Of a stretch of DNA of 64,000 nt, positions 27,588-40,101 are shown piece after piece (within the stretch, counting starts at the first letter, position 1; the number at the start of each line of letters is the position of its first letter). Source of the stretch: Zygnema circumcarinatum (taxonomy: Eukaryota > Streptophyta > Zygnematophyceae > Zygnematales > Zygnemataceae). Location of the stretch: contig CM074804.1 in NCBI GenBank assembly GCA_037447605.1, positions 3,614,515 through 3,678,514 of the forward strand. Direction: 5' to 3'. The notes below the pieces were generated by a model that did not search any database, was not told where the DNA came from, and saw only the letters and a list, made by a program, of their open reading frames with translations. Position numbers and translations under genes: made by a program.

Positions 27588-30500
27588 TCAGTTCTCGGTA
27601 TTATCAACCGCGGCTAAAACTTCCTTCTCCATTTCCAAAATGACTGTGCAAAAGGCATTTGCATCTTTGACCTCATTGGCGAACATGAAACGAAACTCCC
27701 GCCATTGAGGAGTGCTTTTGTCCTTTTCTGTAGAGACTACACTCTGATTCAAGGGCTGCGCCAACACATGGAAGCCCCACTTGTCGAGGGAAAAGAGGTA
27801 GGCCTCCTGAAAACCCAACAAATCTCACCACATGATTTGCCGTTCTAACAAGACGGGGAAATGTCAACAAACAGAAAAACTGATTTGCACTTGAAGAAGC
27901 CACCGTACAGTTCTCAAGAACTACAATGAGCCAAAACGTAGCTGGAGAAACTCAACCACCCATAAGCATAGTGCTCTTGAGAGGGGAGCTGCGGCTGCGG
28001 AAAGAAATACCTGAACTTCCACTTGAAGATATGCTGCGCAGAAAAGTACCAACGCTCTTCTCTTGGCATCATTGCGATTCACTCCTTCTACCAAAGCTGC
28101 ATGCAAGCCAGCTGTTTCATGCCCCAGCCTTCTCCTCAGCAAGCAGAAAGGAGAGAAGTACTGAACGTGCAATAAGTATGCGTTCATACACAAGCATGTG
28201 GTCACTTGTTTCAAGCGAGGAATGAACAAACTTAATCGCTGACATGGAAATGCAGCCTGTCGCCTGCCATAAAGTTTCGACAATATCCAAAACCGGACGA
28301 TGTTCATGAACTGTCCCATGTCGTCTTTGGGGTGAACAGCAAAGAGACACGTCAATGATTCTGGCAAAGCAAGTACAAAGTGAGCTAAATCCTTCGAGCT
28401 TAGCCAGTTCTTGGTTGGGAAAAAGAGTCCTAGAGATCCTGATGGAATTTTCTTACCAAGAGGATCAGTGGCAGCACCCACGATGTCTGCGACAGGAAGT
28501 GACTGTCGCCCGTCATAGAGATCCACAAAGTGGCAAGACCTGCGGTGGCCATTGTTTCAGCGGCCACGAAAGACTAAATTCAACTTCCACCTACAGATAT
28601 GTCTTTTCAATCCACAGCAAACTTCTGACTGTTGATAGCTAGACACTCGACCAATGCAATGTCGTATTCCCCTCCTCGGGCAGGACATCATTAAAAGGTG
28701 CAAAACCCACCTGGCGTAGAGCCGATAGGGTGACATTTTGTTGTCCGGCAAACTGAGGTGGACTAACGCTTCCAGACGGTCTTTCCGAAAGCTTCCAGAA
28801 CTACCCAAAATCGCTTCAAGTGCAGGCTCGGCTTTGTCAAGACTGGTTTGCAGAGTCGCTGCTTGCTTCTCCACTCGTCCTCTCAAATAGTCCACCTAGC
28901 GCAGGATGGCAGAGAACAGGCTTTTTGTGAATTCATATAAACTTCTTACCTCCTAAAGGGATACACAATCACAGAAATATTTTAGTATGGAGAAAATGCA
29001 TTAAGTCAAACGTTTATTTTTCTTGTTTCTTTTGTAACTTCACGATGCAGTACATGGCGGGTACGAATGGGCGGCACCTCTGAGCTTTCAATTCCGACAA
29101 AGTCTCCAAGCAGAATGGCCCGAGGGGGCACCTGCACAAAAAACAATAGCTAATAAAAAGTCATACAAGAACAACAGAATATGACGGGCTGAGAGACATA
29201 TTTTGCAAATCATCCACGTTAAGCGACCATCGACAAATATTTGCTTGATGACACGTGAATCATCCGTCCTTCAAAGAAGCCTTTGATCAAACTCCAGCTC
29301 GAGTCAGAACTTTGATGACATATGCTGAGTTCAGCTATTCTTACTGTGTGATGAACCATCGGACAACTTACCAGGCCTGCAGCTCTGAACGCAGCGATAA
29401 GAGGAGGAGGATCCACATGACCAACGAGGAGCGACCCCCTATCGTCAAGCAAAAGGTTCTATCTTGCGTCAAACATCAAGACACCAAATGGGCATAATGT
29501 CAGAAAGAATTCAGAATCAACTCTAAGGTCTCCGTTCTCGCAAGCAGCCAATATATGAATGAGGGATCCAAGGGATCATTCTCACCACCCCCCTCTGCAG
29601 ATATGCGTCCCCAAGGGAACGATTCTCACATGTAACAAGCGCGTGAAGGCACTTCCAGATTGTCTTTCGGGAGGGTGGACGGCAAAAGGGACGCATGCAA
29701 AATGAGTATGTATAAAGGATGGCGCAAGCAAGGAGTGAGCGTTGATTCCTTTCAGCTTAGGTGAGGCTTGTGCTCTTGGAGACTGCTAGTCTCACCTTAT
29801 GAGTGCCCACACAATTCACTTTGATTATTATGCCATTATGGAAAGAGATCGTGCACCCGAGGCAATCAAGCGGAGGCAAGGCTAGGCTAGGGGAAAGGTT
29901 GGTGAACAAGGTTCACTTCATCAGTGCAATGAGGGTCCCTCAACGGACCTCGTCGTTTCACCAACCTCTCCCCTAGCTTAAACTTACCTCCCTCAGTAAC
30001 TGAATAAAGACCAAAGAGAAGTCTAAAGGATAACGTGCAATCTTCGAAAGTGGAGGTTTCATGGAAACCCAAAAGGGATTAGCCTTCATTTTTTGCCTCT
30101 AACACGTGGTTGCTTTCCCACTGGCATGCTCTCCCTCCGCAATCCCCTTTACCGAAAGATAATTCCGGAAATGTTTTCACCAGCACCCGTTGCACATCGG
30201 GAACCCTTCCCATGGGTACACGTAGTACCATAGGATGAGGCGGTGTTACTTGTGGTTTCTGATTTGATGTCCCCTCATTGTAAAAGGTACACAAGAACTC
30301 ATGGGACAAACACGCAAAGGTAAACTATGGATCCAATCTGCCTTATTGCAATTGCTTGATTCTAAACCTCAATTACTTGATGCTATGATGACTTCTCAAG
30401 CGCCCAAAAAATACTCATACCTTCAAAGAATTGAATTTCACGGTTAACGCACCTATCCCAATTGATTGAGCATTCCTTTCTCTCAGATTATGCCGCCTAT

Positions 30501-31789
30501 AAACATGGCTGATTATTGCCTAATCTCAGCATGTTTCAAGCACATATGCTAAATCGAGATGCAAACTCGACCAGTTCAACAACATGAATCGAATTCCATC
30601 TAACTTATACCAGAAAATTGAACAGCAAAATGAAATTGCAAAAACAAACTCAACATAATCCTAGAAGGCCCTGGAAAAGAGCGCTGAAGCAACTACTGAA
30701 AACTCACTCTCCATGCACTCACCACAGAATGGGTATCACCCGAGGGTATCCAGACCACGGGCTTGCCGTCAAACAGGGAATAGTGAACAACGGTTCCATA
30801 AACGCTTTGCGCGTCCCTGCAACATGTCCACAAAAATATGAAGCTTTAAAAAAAAGGAGAAAATTATAAAGTGGCAATTGATTTGCACGAGATTCAAATA
30901 GCACACAGGGTAACAAATAGTCCTTCCTCCTTCCCCTTCCCTTCCCCATTCCTTTCCTCTCCTGTTCCTCCTCCACTTTCCTACTAGACAATCATAAGAG
31001 AAAATTCATATGAGATAGTTGTGCACAAGAAAGAGCTCGCAGACATACAAACTAGTCAATGCTGGCGATGGATGGGACGCACATCTTGTTGGAGCCCGCT
31101 TTGATGGTGCTCAGCTGCCCTCTCCAGTTGGCAGCCAAAACATTCTGGCACAGAGAGGAGACAAGCTCCGCTACCACTTTGGATCAGTCCGCACTTCCAG
31201 CACCGCAGACGGGGAAGTTAATTAGTTCCATTCTCTAGAATGAGCAAGGTACTGAGGGTACAACATTCTAATCTTCGTGCCTTTTTTGCGAGACAAACAT
31301 TATCTACACGCTGACATCACCTGCAAAATAAAGCAAAATGAAGAATCATCGGAGAAGGCCTGCATACTTTACAGCGTTGCGCAAGCGGCAAGCTCGTTGA
31401 CTCAACTCTCTCCTCTTTCAATGAAGCTTCTTGCTTCAATGCTGTGCTGTCGGATGCATCGCTTGCTTCCCTGCTGGACGAGAAACATCCTGCGTTTCAA
31501 AACAAGGTGATCAGTCTTTCGGGTTAATCACAGACCAATAATGGTCACAATTGACCGGCATTTCGATGCTCCAATGGTCCTATTTCAATCCACACATTAG
31601 CATTCTATTAAAAAATTGACTGCATGTACGCTGTCGGGAGCTTCCAAAACACGGACTTTGTTGTGTTGCGGCTTCGAAGCTATGGCTGCCAGCACCACTT
31701 GGCCCTGCGAGAAGGCTCCTCCTCGAAGACAGCAGCGCTAGTCTCCAGCTATGGCGCACGGAAGCAGCCCTGCAGGTCGGGGACGCCAT
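27588..31789 (-). CDS. Predicted plastid FMN-binding split-barrel (PNPOx-like) protein
   Basis: Ten exons on the minus strand, all phases agreeing: 31789-31630, 31489-31373, 31176-31083, 30816-30723, 29458-29372, 29131-29078, 28895-28711, 28539-28457, 28096-28011, 27806-27588, giving 392 residues. The first 50 residues (MASPTCRAASVRHSW, many Ser/Arg, few acidic) look like a plastid transit peptide. The core has the alternating beta pattern of flavin reductase/PNPOx split barrels: GQLSTI, YGTVVHYSLFDGKPVVWIP, HSVNLLLDDRGSLLVG, HVDPPPLIAAFRAAGL, RAILLGDFVGIES. A helical insert follows (VDYLRGRVEKQ, EALVHLSLPDNKMSPYRLYA), then CHFVDLYDGRQSLPVADIVGAA and a C-terminal EAYLFSLDKWGFHVL and WREFRFMFANEV. 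Arabidopsis has plastid PNPOx-family proteins of similar size (At1g51560/At3g21140), and this may be one, from memory only. FMN binding and biochemical role are inferred, not shown. Gene structure is strong, function weak. Confidence 0.75.
29887..29976. repeat. Short inverted repeat (fold-back) in an intron
   Basis: CTAGGGGAAAGGTTGGTGAA at 29887-29906 and TTCACCAACCTCTCCCCTAG at 29957-29976 are reverse complements except for one base, with a 50-base loop. It lies in the 1.26 kb intron of the split-barrel gene between 30722 and 29459. It could be a tiny fold-back element or a hairpin in the transcript. Confidence 0.75.
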
Positions 31790-32286
31790 GCCTGACCCCC
31801 GCAGACAAGCAGCAGGAAAAGCTCCCACGGCTGTCCACCGTGGACGCCATTCTCCATGATTCCGTTCGCTGTTGGCCGCGACCACAACAAAACAAGAACA
31901 GCACATGTCGCCGCGCCAGCGTCCCATGGAACACGCGTGGTTTCTTGTCGGATCATTTTCTCGGAAGATAATTTCTGAAATATGTGCTGACGTGTCATGC
32001 CACCCGCAAAAAGCAAGCCGTTACATGCAAAATATCCCTTGTCCGTTCACCGTAAACCTGCGGCTGTGAACCACGCAACAGCGAAACAGGCGTTGTTCTC
32101 AGTGCATCCACGTTTTGAACTGAATGTTTCAAATTTATTCGATATTTGCGCATGGAACGGCGGAAGGGCCCGCTGAAGGGGGAGGCGGCACTGGCGCAGC
32201 GGCGGTCTGGCTGGGAGGAAGTGAGGGATTCTACAGGCGGCGCGGCAGCCATTGGTGGCGCAGCAGCCTCCAAGCTGGCCTGCCCT
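31790..32286. promoter_or_regulatory. Shared head-to-head upstream region (split-barrel gene / CRM gene)
   Basis: A 497-base interval between two divergent ATGs of predicted plastid proteins, so both promoters must lie in it or overlap the other gene's 5' UTR. Part of it (from 32152) is open in the CRM reading frame, so the real non-coding gap may be only about 360 bases. No TATA box is clear. Promoter role is inferred from position. Confidence 0.4.
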
Positions 32287-35200
32287 ATGGCAGCCAGCTT
32301 GCTGCGGGGGCCTCCCTCCCGCATCTCCATCCATGGTGGCCTTCTTTCTGACAGCTTTCCAGCTAAATCCGGCCAGTCCACTGCTTCCGCGATTCTGCCG
32401 AAACCTTTACCGAGTTTTTCGCAGCAGCCATGGCTGGTTTTCCGCGGCCTCTCTCACTCCTCGCCATGCATTCCGTCCTTGCGAACTTTACAAACCCTAA
32501 AAACGCGATGCTCGCAAAACAGTCAGTACCTCTCGGAGTCACAGGAGCCGGTGCAGCACGGAGGAGCAGCAGAGAAAAGAGGTATGAGCCGACGGACCTC
32601 TGCATTTCGTCAGTTCAGGAGGAGGAAGGCGATGGAGGAGCAGTGGGAGTTGGGAACGCTGCAGAGTGCAGAAAAGGGGGTGGATGGTTTGCAATCACTA
32701 GAGGAAAGGAAAGCAGCGGACTTACCGCCATTTCCGTGGGAAGTTCCTGCTAAGTTGAACGTCGATAATCGGAGAGTGAAGGGTCGAATTTTGCCAAAGT
32801 CAGCTGATGATGTCGCCACTCCATCACGGTTCAGTGAACAAGAGCTGGAAGGGGGAAGGGCTGTTTCTAGGACTCGTAGTATAAGAGAAAGCCAGTCTAA
32901 TGTTTTTCAGAGAGAGGAGACGTCGAGGGAGTATGAGGAAACGGAGAATTCAGGGAACTCAAGTGGGTGGAGAGGCTCCTGGCGGTCCACAAGAGAGCAG
33001 CCAGAATTTGATGACGGTAGAGCGCAGAGAAAAGCGTTAAATGGGCGGAAGGATCAAGGAGAGTATTTGACGGACGTTCGTGACTTAGGGCAGAACACGG
33101 AAGTGAGGTCTGACAGAAGGTTTGGGAGAATTCAAGAGTCACGCAAACAGGATGCCGTTCGTAGGAAGCCATCAGATGCCAGCGACAGGAATGCATCGGA
33201 GGAATTGAGAGCCGGTGCAACGCTGCCTGTTCCTCCTTGGGAGAAGCAAAATTCTAGTGATTATGCTGATAAATATGGTAGGCTGGACAGTGATAGGATA
33301 TCCAGTTATGGTCCTTCCAGCTCTCCTGCAAGCAATAACCTCACCTATGCTAAAGACGACGACGTTGTTCACGCTTCCTTCCGGGGAGAGTCCACTTCCG
33401 AACCTAATTCCGCTTTGATCGATGAAACTTTGCAAAGAGTTGGAATTCACAGATCAGATAGAAAGGCTGCACCTGAGCGCTTGCCCTGGGCATCTGATCA
33501 GGGAGAAAGCAATGACAGAGGCTTTCGAGGGTCATGGAGGACTGGGGGAGATGGACCAGCTGCAGCCCAACCGATTGGAGATAAGAATCGGCCCAAGCCA
33601 GAAAAGGGACTTGGTTTAGGAGCAGTTATCGAGGGGCTTAAAGCAACTTCTCAAGAACTAGGAACGAATGTTGCGTCAGCAGTCAATGAATCGGTTGAGG
33701 AAGAAATGGGAGCGAGGTTTCCTTGGGACATTGAGGAGGAAGGCAAAGAAGAGGCCGCTCGAAAAGTGAAGGCCCCTAGCTTAGCAGAGCTCACCATTCC
33801 TGCAGACGAGCTGAAGAGATTGAGGGCCTTGGCACTAACAGTTAAGAATAGAGTAAAAATTGGGAAGGCTGGAGTAACTGATGGTATCGTAGAGTATTGT
33901 CACAACGCTTGGCGGACGAGCGAGGTTGTGAAAGTGAAGTGTGAAGGGCCTCCGGCTTATAACATGAAGCAAACGGCAGAAGAGTTGGAGGTACGCTACT
34001 CTAAAGAAACTCTAACTGCATACCATCATATGCGTATAAACATGGAGTTTGCCAGCAAAATCAACAATTCCCCAGTGATAAACTGTCGGATATGGGCATG
34101 GGAACACCGGTACACATTTTGACTACTGTACCAGTTTAAACATACATGCGCAAATATGCAGGGCCGTAATCACTTGAGTACTTTCAGAATACGTACACAT
34201 AGTCGACCTTGAATGCATACACTTACACGCATAGTCATGTATAAGTGCAAGCAAAGCACTGACACAGACCCTCAAAGGAAGTTGATGGTCACTGAAGAGA
34301 TCTCATGCCCACGCTTTTTCTACATTTTCCAAAATAATTATGATAGAGATTTTACACACAGCGCAGACGAGTCTTTTATCAGTTGATTGCAGCAGTTGCT
34401 CCAGCATTTTTGAACTTTATACTCTCTCAAGACATTTAGTTTTTAGACATAAAACCGTATTCTCTTGGATATTATTTAAGGTAACAGGACTAGAGAGAAG
34501 CTTGTGGTGGAAACAAGCTCTTGAAGTCTTAAAAATGAAACTACTGCCATAAAAGAGGAGATTCAGCTCTGAGCTGATTATACAGCTGCAACTTCTGGAC
34601 CTTAGGAAATCGAACTTGCCATTCTCTGGTGGTGTTATTCGAGAGTTCTCAGAATTGACGTCTTCGTCTGAGATGAGCTTATACGCAGGGAGGCCCTTGT
34701 TTTCCTGTCCACCCTTGAGTAGTGGGCAGTAACCTTTGAAAAAACAGATTTGTCTCATCATTCTGACATTTATGGGTGCAGAAGCTAACTGGAGGTCTTA
34801 TAATCTGGCGTAGTGGAGGAGCTGCTGCAATTTATCGGGGGTTGGACTATACTCCTTCTCCTGTGAAGACCGCATCTTCTGCCAAGGACGTAGAAGTGGA
34901 AGAAGATAAGGAAAGTGATCTGGTTGAAGAAGATCCGAGTGCTGATGTGCATGAAGAGCAGCAGAGCCTCTCAAACAGAGGAGTTGGTATACAGGAGACA
35001 CAGAATAGTACTGAAGTGGAGGATCCTACCGCGGGGCTTGGCCCTAAGGTGGAGGGCTGGCCTTTCGCTGGGCCGGTTCCTGTGGATGCAGACAAGCTGC
35101 TTGGCCCGAATGTGCAGTATTACCAACCGTACCGACTCTTACCATATGGCGTCCATCCAAACTTGACCAACAATGAAATGACTGCTCTAAGGCGTTATTC

Positions 35201-38200
35201 GAAGAAGCTTCCTCCGCACTTCGTATTGGGTGAGTCAAAGTCGGATGCTGTAAGTTGACAACATTTTGTTTCAGCATCAAGGTTTATGGGATCGGTTAGG
35301 CAATCTTGACAGCCCTTTCTAAAGGTGACTTTTTCTATAACTTCTTTTTGATGGGTGATAGGCACAAACAAGGGGCTGGAGGGCCTTGCCATGGCCATCC
35401 TGCAGTTATGGGACAGATCGGAATTGGCAAAAATAAAGATGAAGCGCGGAGTGCAAAATACATCGAACGAGCGTATGGCTGAAGAGCTCAAGGTAAGCAT
35501 TGCCCTATTGTTGATAAAAAAAAATGGATGTCATGGGGGATTCAATCTCTGCATACATTTCCATGCTCTTGCTGCATATTAATGGACCTTTTCACCTCAT
35601 TCCCTTCCCATTCTCGCATTGGGGATGATTCTATGCTTCAAATCATCCCCCGCGGAGAACGATCAGAGATTGACATGAAAGAGTAGGCGATGATTGCGCA
35701 GTCTAGAATTCCATCAACTGATGTGCTATTTTGGGAGGGGGAAGGGGAGCAGAAGCTGACAGGTGGCGTTCTCCTGTCTCGCGACACTGATCATATTGTT
35801 TTGTACCGCGGAAAGGATTTTTTGCCATCACCCATTGCCGCGACCTTGCGGGAGAGGCACGAGAAGGCGCAGATGAATGCAGACGAGGAGGAGAGAGCTC
35901 GCCTCCTCAGCTCCCCGCGCATCATGCTCCCTCCCTCGCCTCAAGGCATGGAGCCGCCTGAGGATGTGAATAACATCGAAGCTGAGGAGATAGGTGCGTT
36001 GCGGCTTTTTCTGTTTCCGTCATTCTAAAGCCACTTGACCTTGAGCCTTTTCAGAACAACAGAGAAGAACTTATACGTACTTTTTCTCTCTCAGATCAAA
36101 CTATACAACGGAAACAATGGAACTGTTCTGCCTGCTCTTCTGCTTACCATTGTGCTTTAGTGGTTTTCAAATTTCTCCACGTAACGTCTGCACTCATTTG
36201 AGTTGCTGTGGAGGGTGCAGTTTCTGTTGCTGGCAGGGTTGAGGAGTCTTTGGAACTTCAGAAAAGGTGGCAGGAGTTCCACACCTCTTCAGATTGGAGG
36301 ACCCGTCAGAAGGAGGCTGCGAAATCTAGGAGGCACGAGCAGGTGAAGATCATCGAGCGGAAGCTGAAGCAGGTGAGAGAATCTTGAGAACCTCGCAGCC
36401 AGGAGTAGCTAGACCAGGCCGCAGGTTGGCAGCAGAAAGGTAAGGACTGTCCAAACAGAGGAGGATAACAGGAGTGAAGCATGTGCGTGAGTGCAGGTAC
36501 TCGACCGAAAGGAGAGAGCAGCAAAGGAGGTGGCTAAGCTGGATGAGCTTCTGAAGCCTGCGATGGCGCCGGTGGATCGTGAGAGCATCACGGAGGAGGA
36601 GCGATACATGTTTAAGAAGTTGGGCATGAGAATGAAGGCGTACTTGGAGCTAGGTAATCTCTCTTCTTTGCTTTTTGATATCGCTATGTTGGTGGAACTG
36701 GAGAAGATAAAGGTAAACGTGTGGAATTCGAACATGCCCTAACGCATGCATGCTCTTTGCAGGAAAGAGAGGCGTGTTTGACGGGGTGGTGGAGAACATG
36801 CACCTGCACTGGAAGCACCGAGAATTGGTGAAGATCATCTGCAAGGAAAAATTGCCAGAGAGAGTGCAGAACACAGCGCAGATGTTGGAATATGAGAGCG
36901 GTGGAATCCTCATCTCCGTGGAAAAAATCAAGAAGGATTTTTCAGCGGTTGTTGTTTACCGTGGGAAGAACTATACGCGTCCAGCAACGCTGAGGCCGAA
37001 GACGCTTCTAACAAAGAGGCAGGCTCTGAAGAGAGCAACGGAAGAGCAGCGCCGCGCGGTGCGTGAGAAAGAACAGCAGCACGCCTTTGCTTTGCTTTCT
37101 TATCTTACTCTTCTCATTCATGGGTGCTATTGAAAGATTTCTTTTCCTACTTGTAGACTTTGAAGGTTGTGTATTCCTCTTCTAAGTGCCGTACAGCAGC
37201 TCTTTTGCTCTTTCACAGTACCCCACCGGGAAGTTGACCCCTTCCTGGTGTGGCTAGACTGCTCGACATGAAGAGTTGGCTCGTGCTGACTTCCATGACA
37301 TGTGGCTTTGAGCAGTCTCTGGAGTTGCATATGAAGGCGTTAGAGAGCCGCATTGGGGAGTTGCGAAGGGACCTGGTACGCTGCGTCCTCCCCTCTCCCC
37401 TTCCCCTCCCCACTCCTCTGCCCTCTCTCCCTCAACCCCGTCCTCACCCTCCCTTTCTATTCCTCCATCCCATGTTTCCTGTTGCACCTTTCTGCTCTTG
37501 ATCATTCCCATGCCCCCATTTCTTATTCTCGCACCTTCGTCCTGGACAACCTAAATTTGAACTTGCAGGAGGTGGCGGAAGAATGGGCAGAGGCGGACCC
37601 GCCAGAAAGTGGGAAAGAAAGTGCAGCATTGAAAGAGGTGCTGCCCCCTGCCGCACGTCGGAAGAGAGTGTCACAGGAGGAGCTGGCGGAGCAGCAGGCA
37701 AAGCAGGAGAGAGTTCGCAGACTGCGCGCGGAAGAAGGGGTCATCTACCGTGCTTCCCCCCTCACAAAACTCGAGAGGTTGCAGCTGAGGGATCAGGCAC
37801 TGCGGCTGGGCAGAAAGGCCACTTTTCAAATGGGTCAGTTCCCGACAACTTTCTGAATTCTGTGTGCGCGAGAGCACTGTCTGCTTCAAGCCCTTTCTTG
37901 CGCGGTGTTCACCGTTGTTGGGCTGCTGTCCCCCTGCCTCCGCAGGTCGCAAAAACGTCCTCACAGGGCTGGCAAAGCAGATTCGCTTGGCGTTCCTTTC
38001 GAGGCATCTTGTGAAGATCGGAGTAAAGGGACGCGCTGCTGGAACACCTATCGAAGTCATAGTACGGCAGCTAGAGGTGAGGGAGTATTCAACTAACATT
38101 CGATGATTTGCAATCTTGCAATATTGGACGATTTTGGTAAAGTTTTGCAGGCAGTGGCTTCTCTCTTGTAGCATGCGTCAGGGAGGGCTTACATTCGAGA

Positions 38201-38890
38201 GTGAAATGTCGTTTGGGCGTGCAGGCTGCTACTGGAGGGGTTTTTGTGTCCCAGGAACCGAACAAAATCATTCTCTACCGTGGTTGGCCGCAACAATTTG
38301 AAACTCCGGAAGAGGCCGAGATTGTGCCCTCTCGGCTGGAAGATGCACTCAGAGAGGAAGACGCTGAGGTGGAGGTTGACTATTCGAAGTTGATAGTGGA
38401 GCAAGTGAAATCAAGCTCAAGCGATGAGGAGGACTCCGAATCGGAGGGAGAGGAGGGGGAGGAAGAGGAGGGGGAGGAGGACGAGCAAGAGGAGGGGGAG
38501 GAGGTGGAGGACGACTATGATCTTGAAGGGTGGAAGTATGAGGAGGACGAGGAGGGCGATGGCAATGATGTGGTAGAAATCAGATCGAACTTGGAAGATG
38601 GGGGCAGACTTATTGCGGACGCACAGGAAGGAGAGGCATCAGCTCCGGGTGATTTTGAAAAGAATGAAGATAGATTGTCTGTCTCTAGAATGGCGGAGTC
38701 CTGGGAAAGGAGGCGGGGGGGGGCGGGCGGGAAGGAAGAAAGTGGGTATGGGGAGATTCATCGACTGGGAGAGCGCGGTAGATCAGGAGACGGCGATGGT
38801 CACCGGGGTAGTGATGATGATTTATGGAAACAAGAAACAATTCGTCCAAGGAGAGGTACTAAGTACTGGGAGGATTTAGAGAAGCAATAG
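32287..38890 (+). CDS. Chloroplast group II intron splicing factor with four CRM domains (CFM2-like)
   Basis: Eleven exons in phase: 32287-33990, 34782-35229, 35362-35492, 35753-35993, 36221-36372, 36497-36653, 36763-37058, 37316-37375, 37569-37833, 37946-38076, 38225-38890, giving 1416 residues. CRM (YhbY-like) RNA-binding domains join group II introns and their splicing factors in plastids. CRM1: [48 protein letters not shown]2: [52 protein letters not shown]3: [30 protein letters not shown] and YRGKNY. CRM4: [45 protein letters not shown]. Four domains fit Arabidopsis CFM2 rather than the two- or three-domain CAF1/CAF2/CRS1/CFM3 types. The N terminus has a transit-like region, then a long disordered stretch with repeated PPFPWE/PWE motifs typical of the family. 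The C-terminal 200 residues are very acidic (runs of Glu). The ATG at 32287 ([12 protein letters not shown]) is chosen as a transit peptide; 32152 is an alternative. Confidence 0.92.
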
Positions 38891-40101
38891 AATAAAAGGC
38901 TCCATAGTAAGGTCTGGCGATAACAAGCGGATGCCATTTGGGCTGTTCTCACAGTGTGAACATGAGAATGGTTCGATGCTTGCACTGTCGCTCTTGCTCG
39001 GCCTTTGCCGTCAGTGCCTATGCTGAGGAAAAAGTCACTTTGCTGTTCAATGTGGGTCTTCTGAAAAGTGCGAGAACAGCAACGAAACCAAGCGCAGCGC
39101 ATTTAGTTGAGAGAAAATCTCTTCAAATCTCTGAAACTCGAAACCCTGAACCTTAAACGGTGAACCCTAGACCCCAAACCTTCAATCCTAAACCCTAAAC
39201 TGTCCACTGTAAATCCCAAACCCCCAACCCTAACCCTAAATTTTACACTTTAAAACCCTAAACCTTCCAGCATTAATTTCCAAACCCGAAACCCAAACTC
39301 TTAACCCTAAACCTCTACCATAAATCCAAAATCCCAAACCCTAAACCCTAATCACTAAATTGGTTAAAATGGTTTGTTTCTTGAGCGGGTTTCATGGCAA
39401 AACTTGGACTCAAACCCGCGCTCTGTGCGAGGAAGCAGTCCCAGTTACCGTTCAAAATCCGTCCCTCTCGCACGTGTGAGAACGGGCTGTGAGTGGAGGG
39501 TCACCCCAATGCGGGGAGCCAATCGCAGTCCGATATCACACGTGTGAGGCGACCCCCGGCCCTGCCCGGCATACGAGGCAGGTGCACGCGAGCCGCGGCC
39601 ACCAGTTCGCCTGCCCGCCTCCCAAACCTTTCGCTGCCCGCGCGCTAAAATGTTTTGCAGGTTGCCAGGAAACTGCCCGCACCTCTCATTCTGTTTCTTT
39701 CGCCTGCCCGCTCGCTCTCTCGGGCTGCCCGGCCGCGTCAAAACGAAAATTTGTCGGAACAACGTCCGTATGCCGTCACGTGTCCCCGGAGGCGCCCTCG
39801 CAAGGAGGAACTGGTAATTTTTTAGCACTGCCCAATTGTACCAATAGCGCCTCGTCACGTGTAACATTGGTATACGTGGCGAAGTTTCATTGGTTGATGG
39901 CCGACACTCGCGTGCAGTGGCGCATTGCAGGCTTTGACAAATGATCCCGCCCTCCGTTCTCTGCTTCATATGTTCCCTCTCCCTCACCCTCTCCCTCTCC
40001 CTCCCCTTCTCCCTCTCCCTCCGACACTGCACCGCACGAGAAGGCAGGAGCACTACCGGTGCTCGTTCTCCTTAGAACGGAAGGCCGCAGGCGGGGCAGC
40101 C
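38891..40101. other. Intergenic region between CRM gene and carrier gene
   Basis: Contains the degenerate telomere-repeat block (listed separately), then a GC-rich stretch at about 39400-39800 with CACGTG words, then a CT-rich tract at 39968-40021 (CTCCCT units) just before the carrier ATG. The CT tract is typical of a plant 5' UTR or core-promoter Y patch. No gene is supported. Confidence 0.5.
39125..39356. repeat. Interstitial degenerate telomere-type repeat (CCCTAAA)
   Basis: About 230 bases of imperfect CCCTAAA units, the plant telomere repeat, on the plus strand (AACCCTAAACC, CCCTAACCCTAAA, AAACCCTAAACCCTAATC), with many single-base drifts such as CCTGAAC and TCCTAAACC. It sits between two intact genes, so it is internal and not a chromosome end. 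Confidence 0.85.

Noticed and set aside
27588-31789. Glutamyl-tRNA reductase-binding protein (PGR7/GluBP) as the identity of the split-barrel gene
   Set aside because: Both are plastid split-barrel proteins, but the motifs I can recall for PGR7 do not line up with this sequence, so only the fold-level call was kept.
39445-40053. A 202-codon minus-strand open frame upstream of the carrier gene
   Set aside because: Encodes Arg/Glu runs from the CT-rich 5' region of the carrier; no domain.
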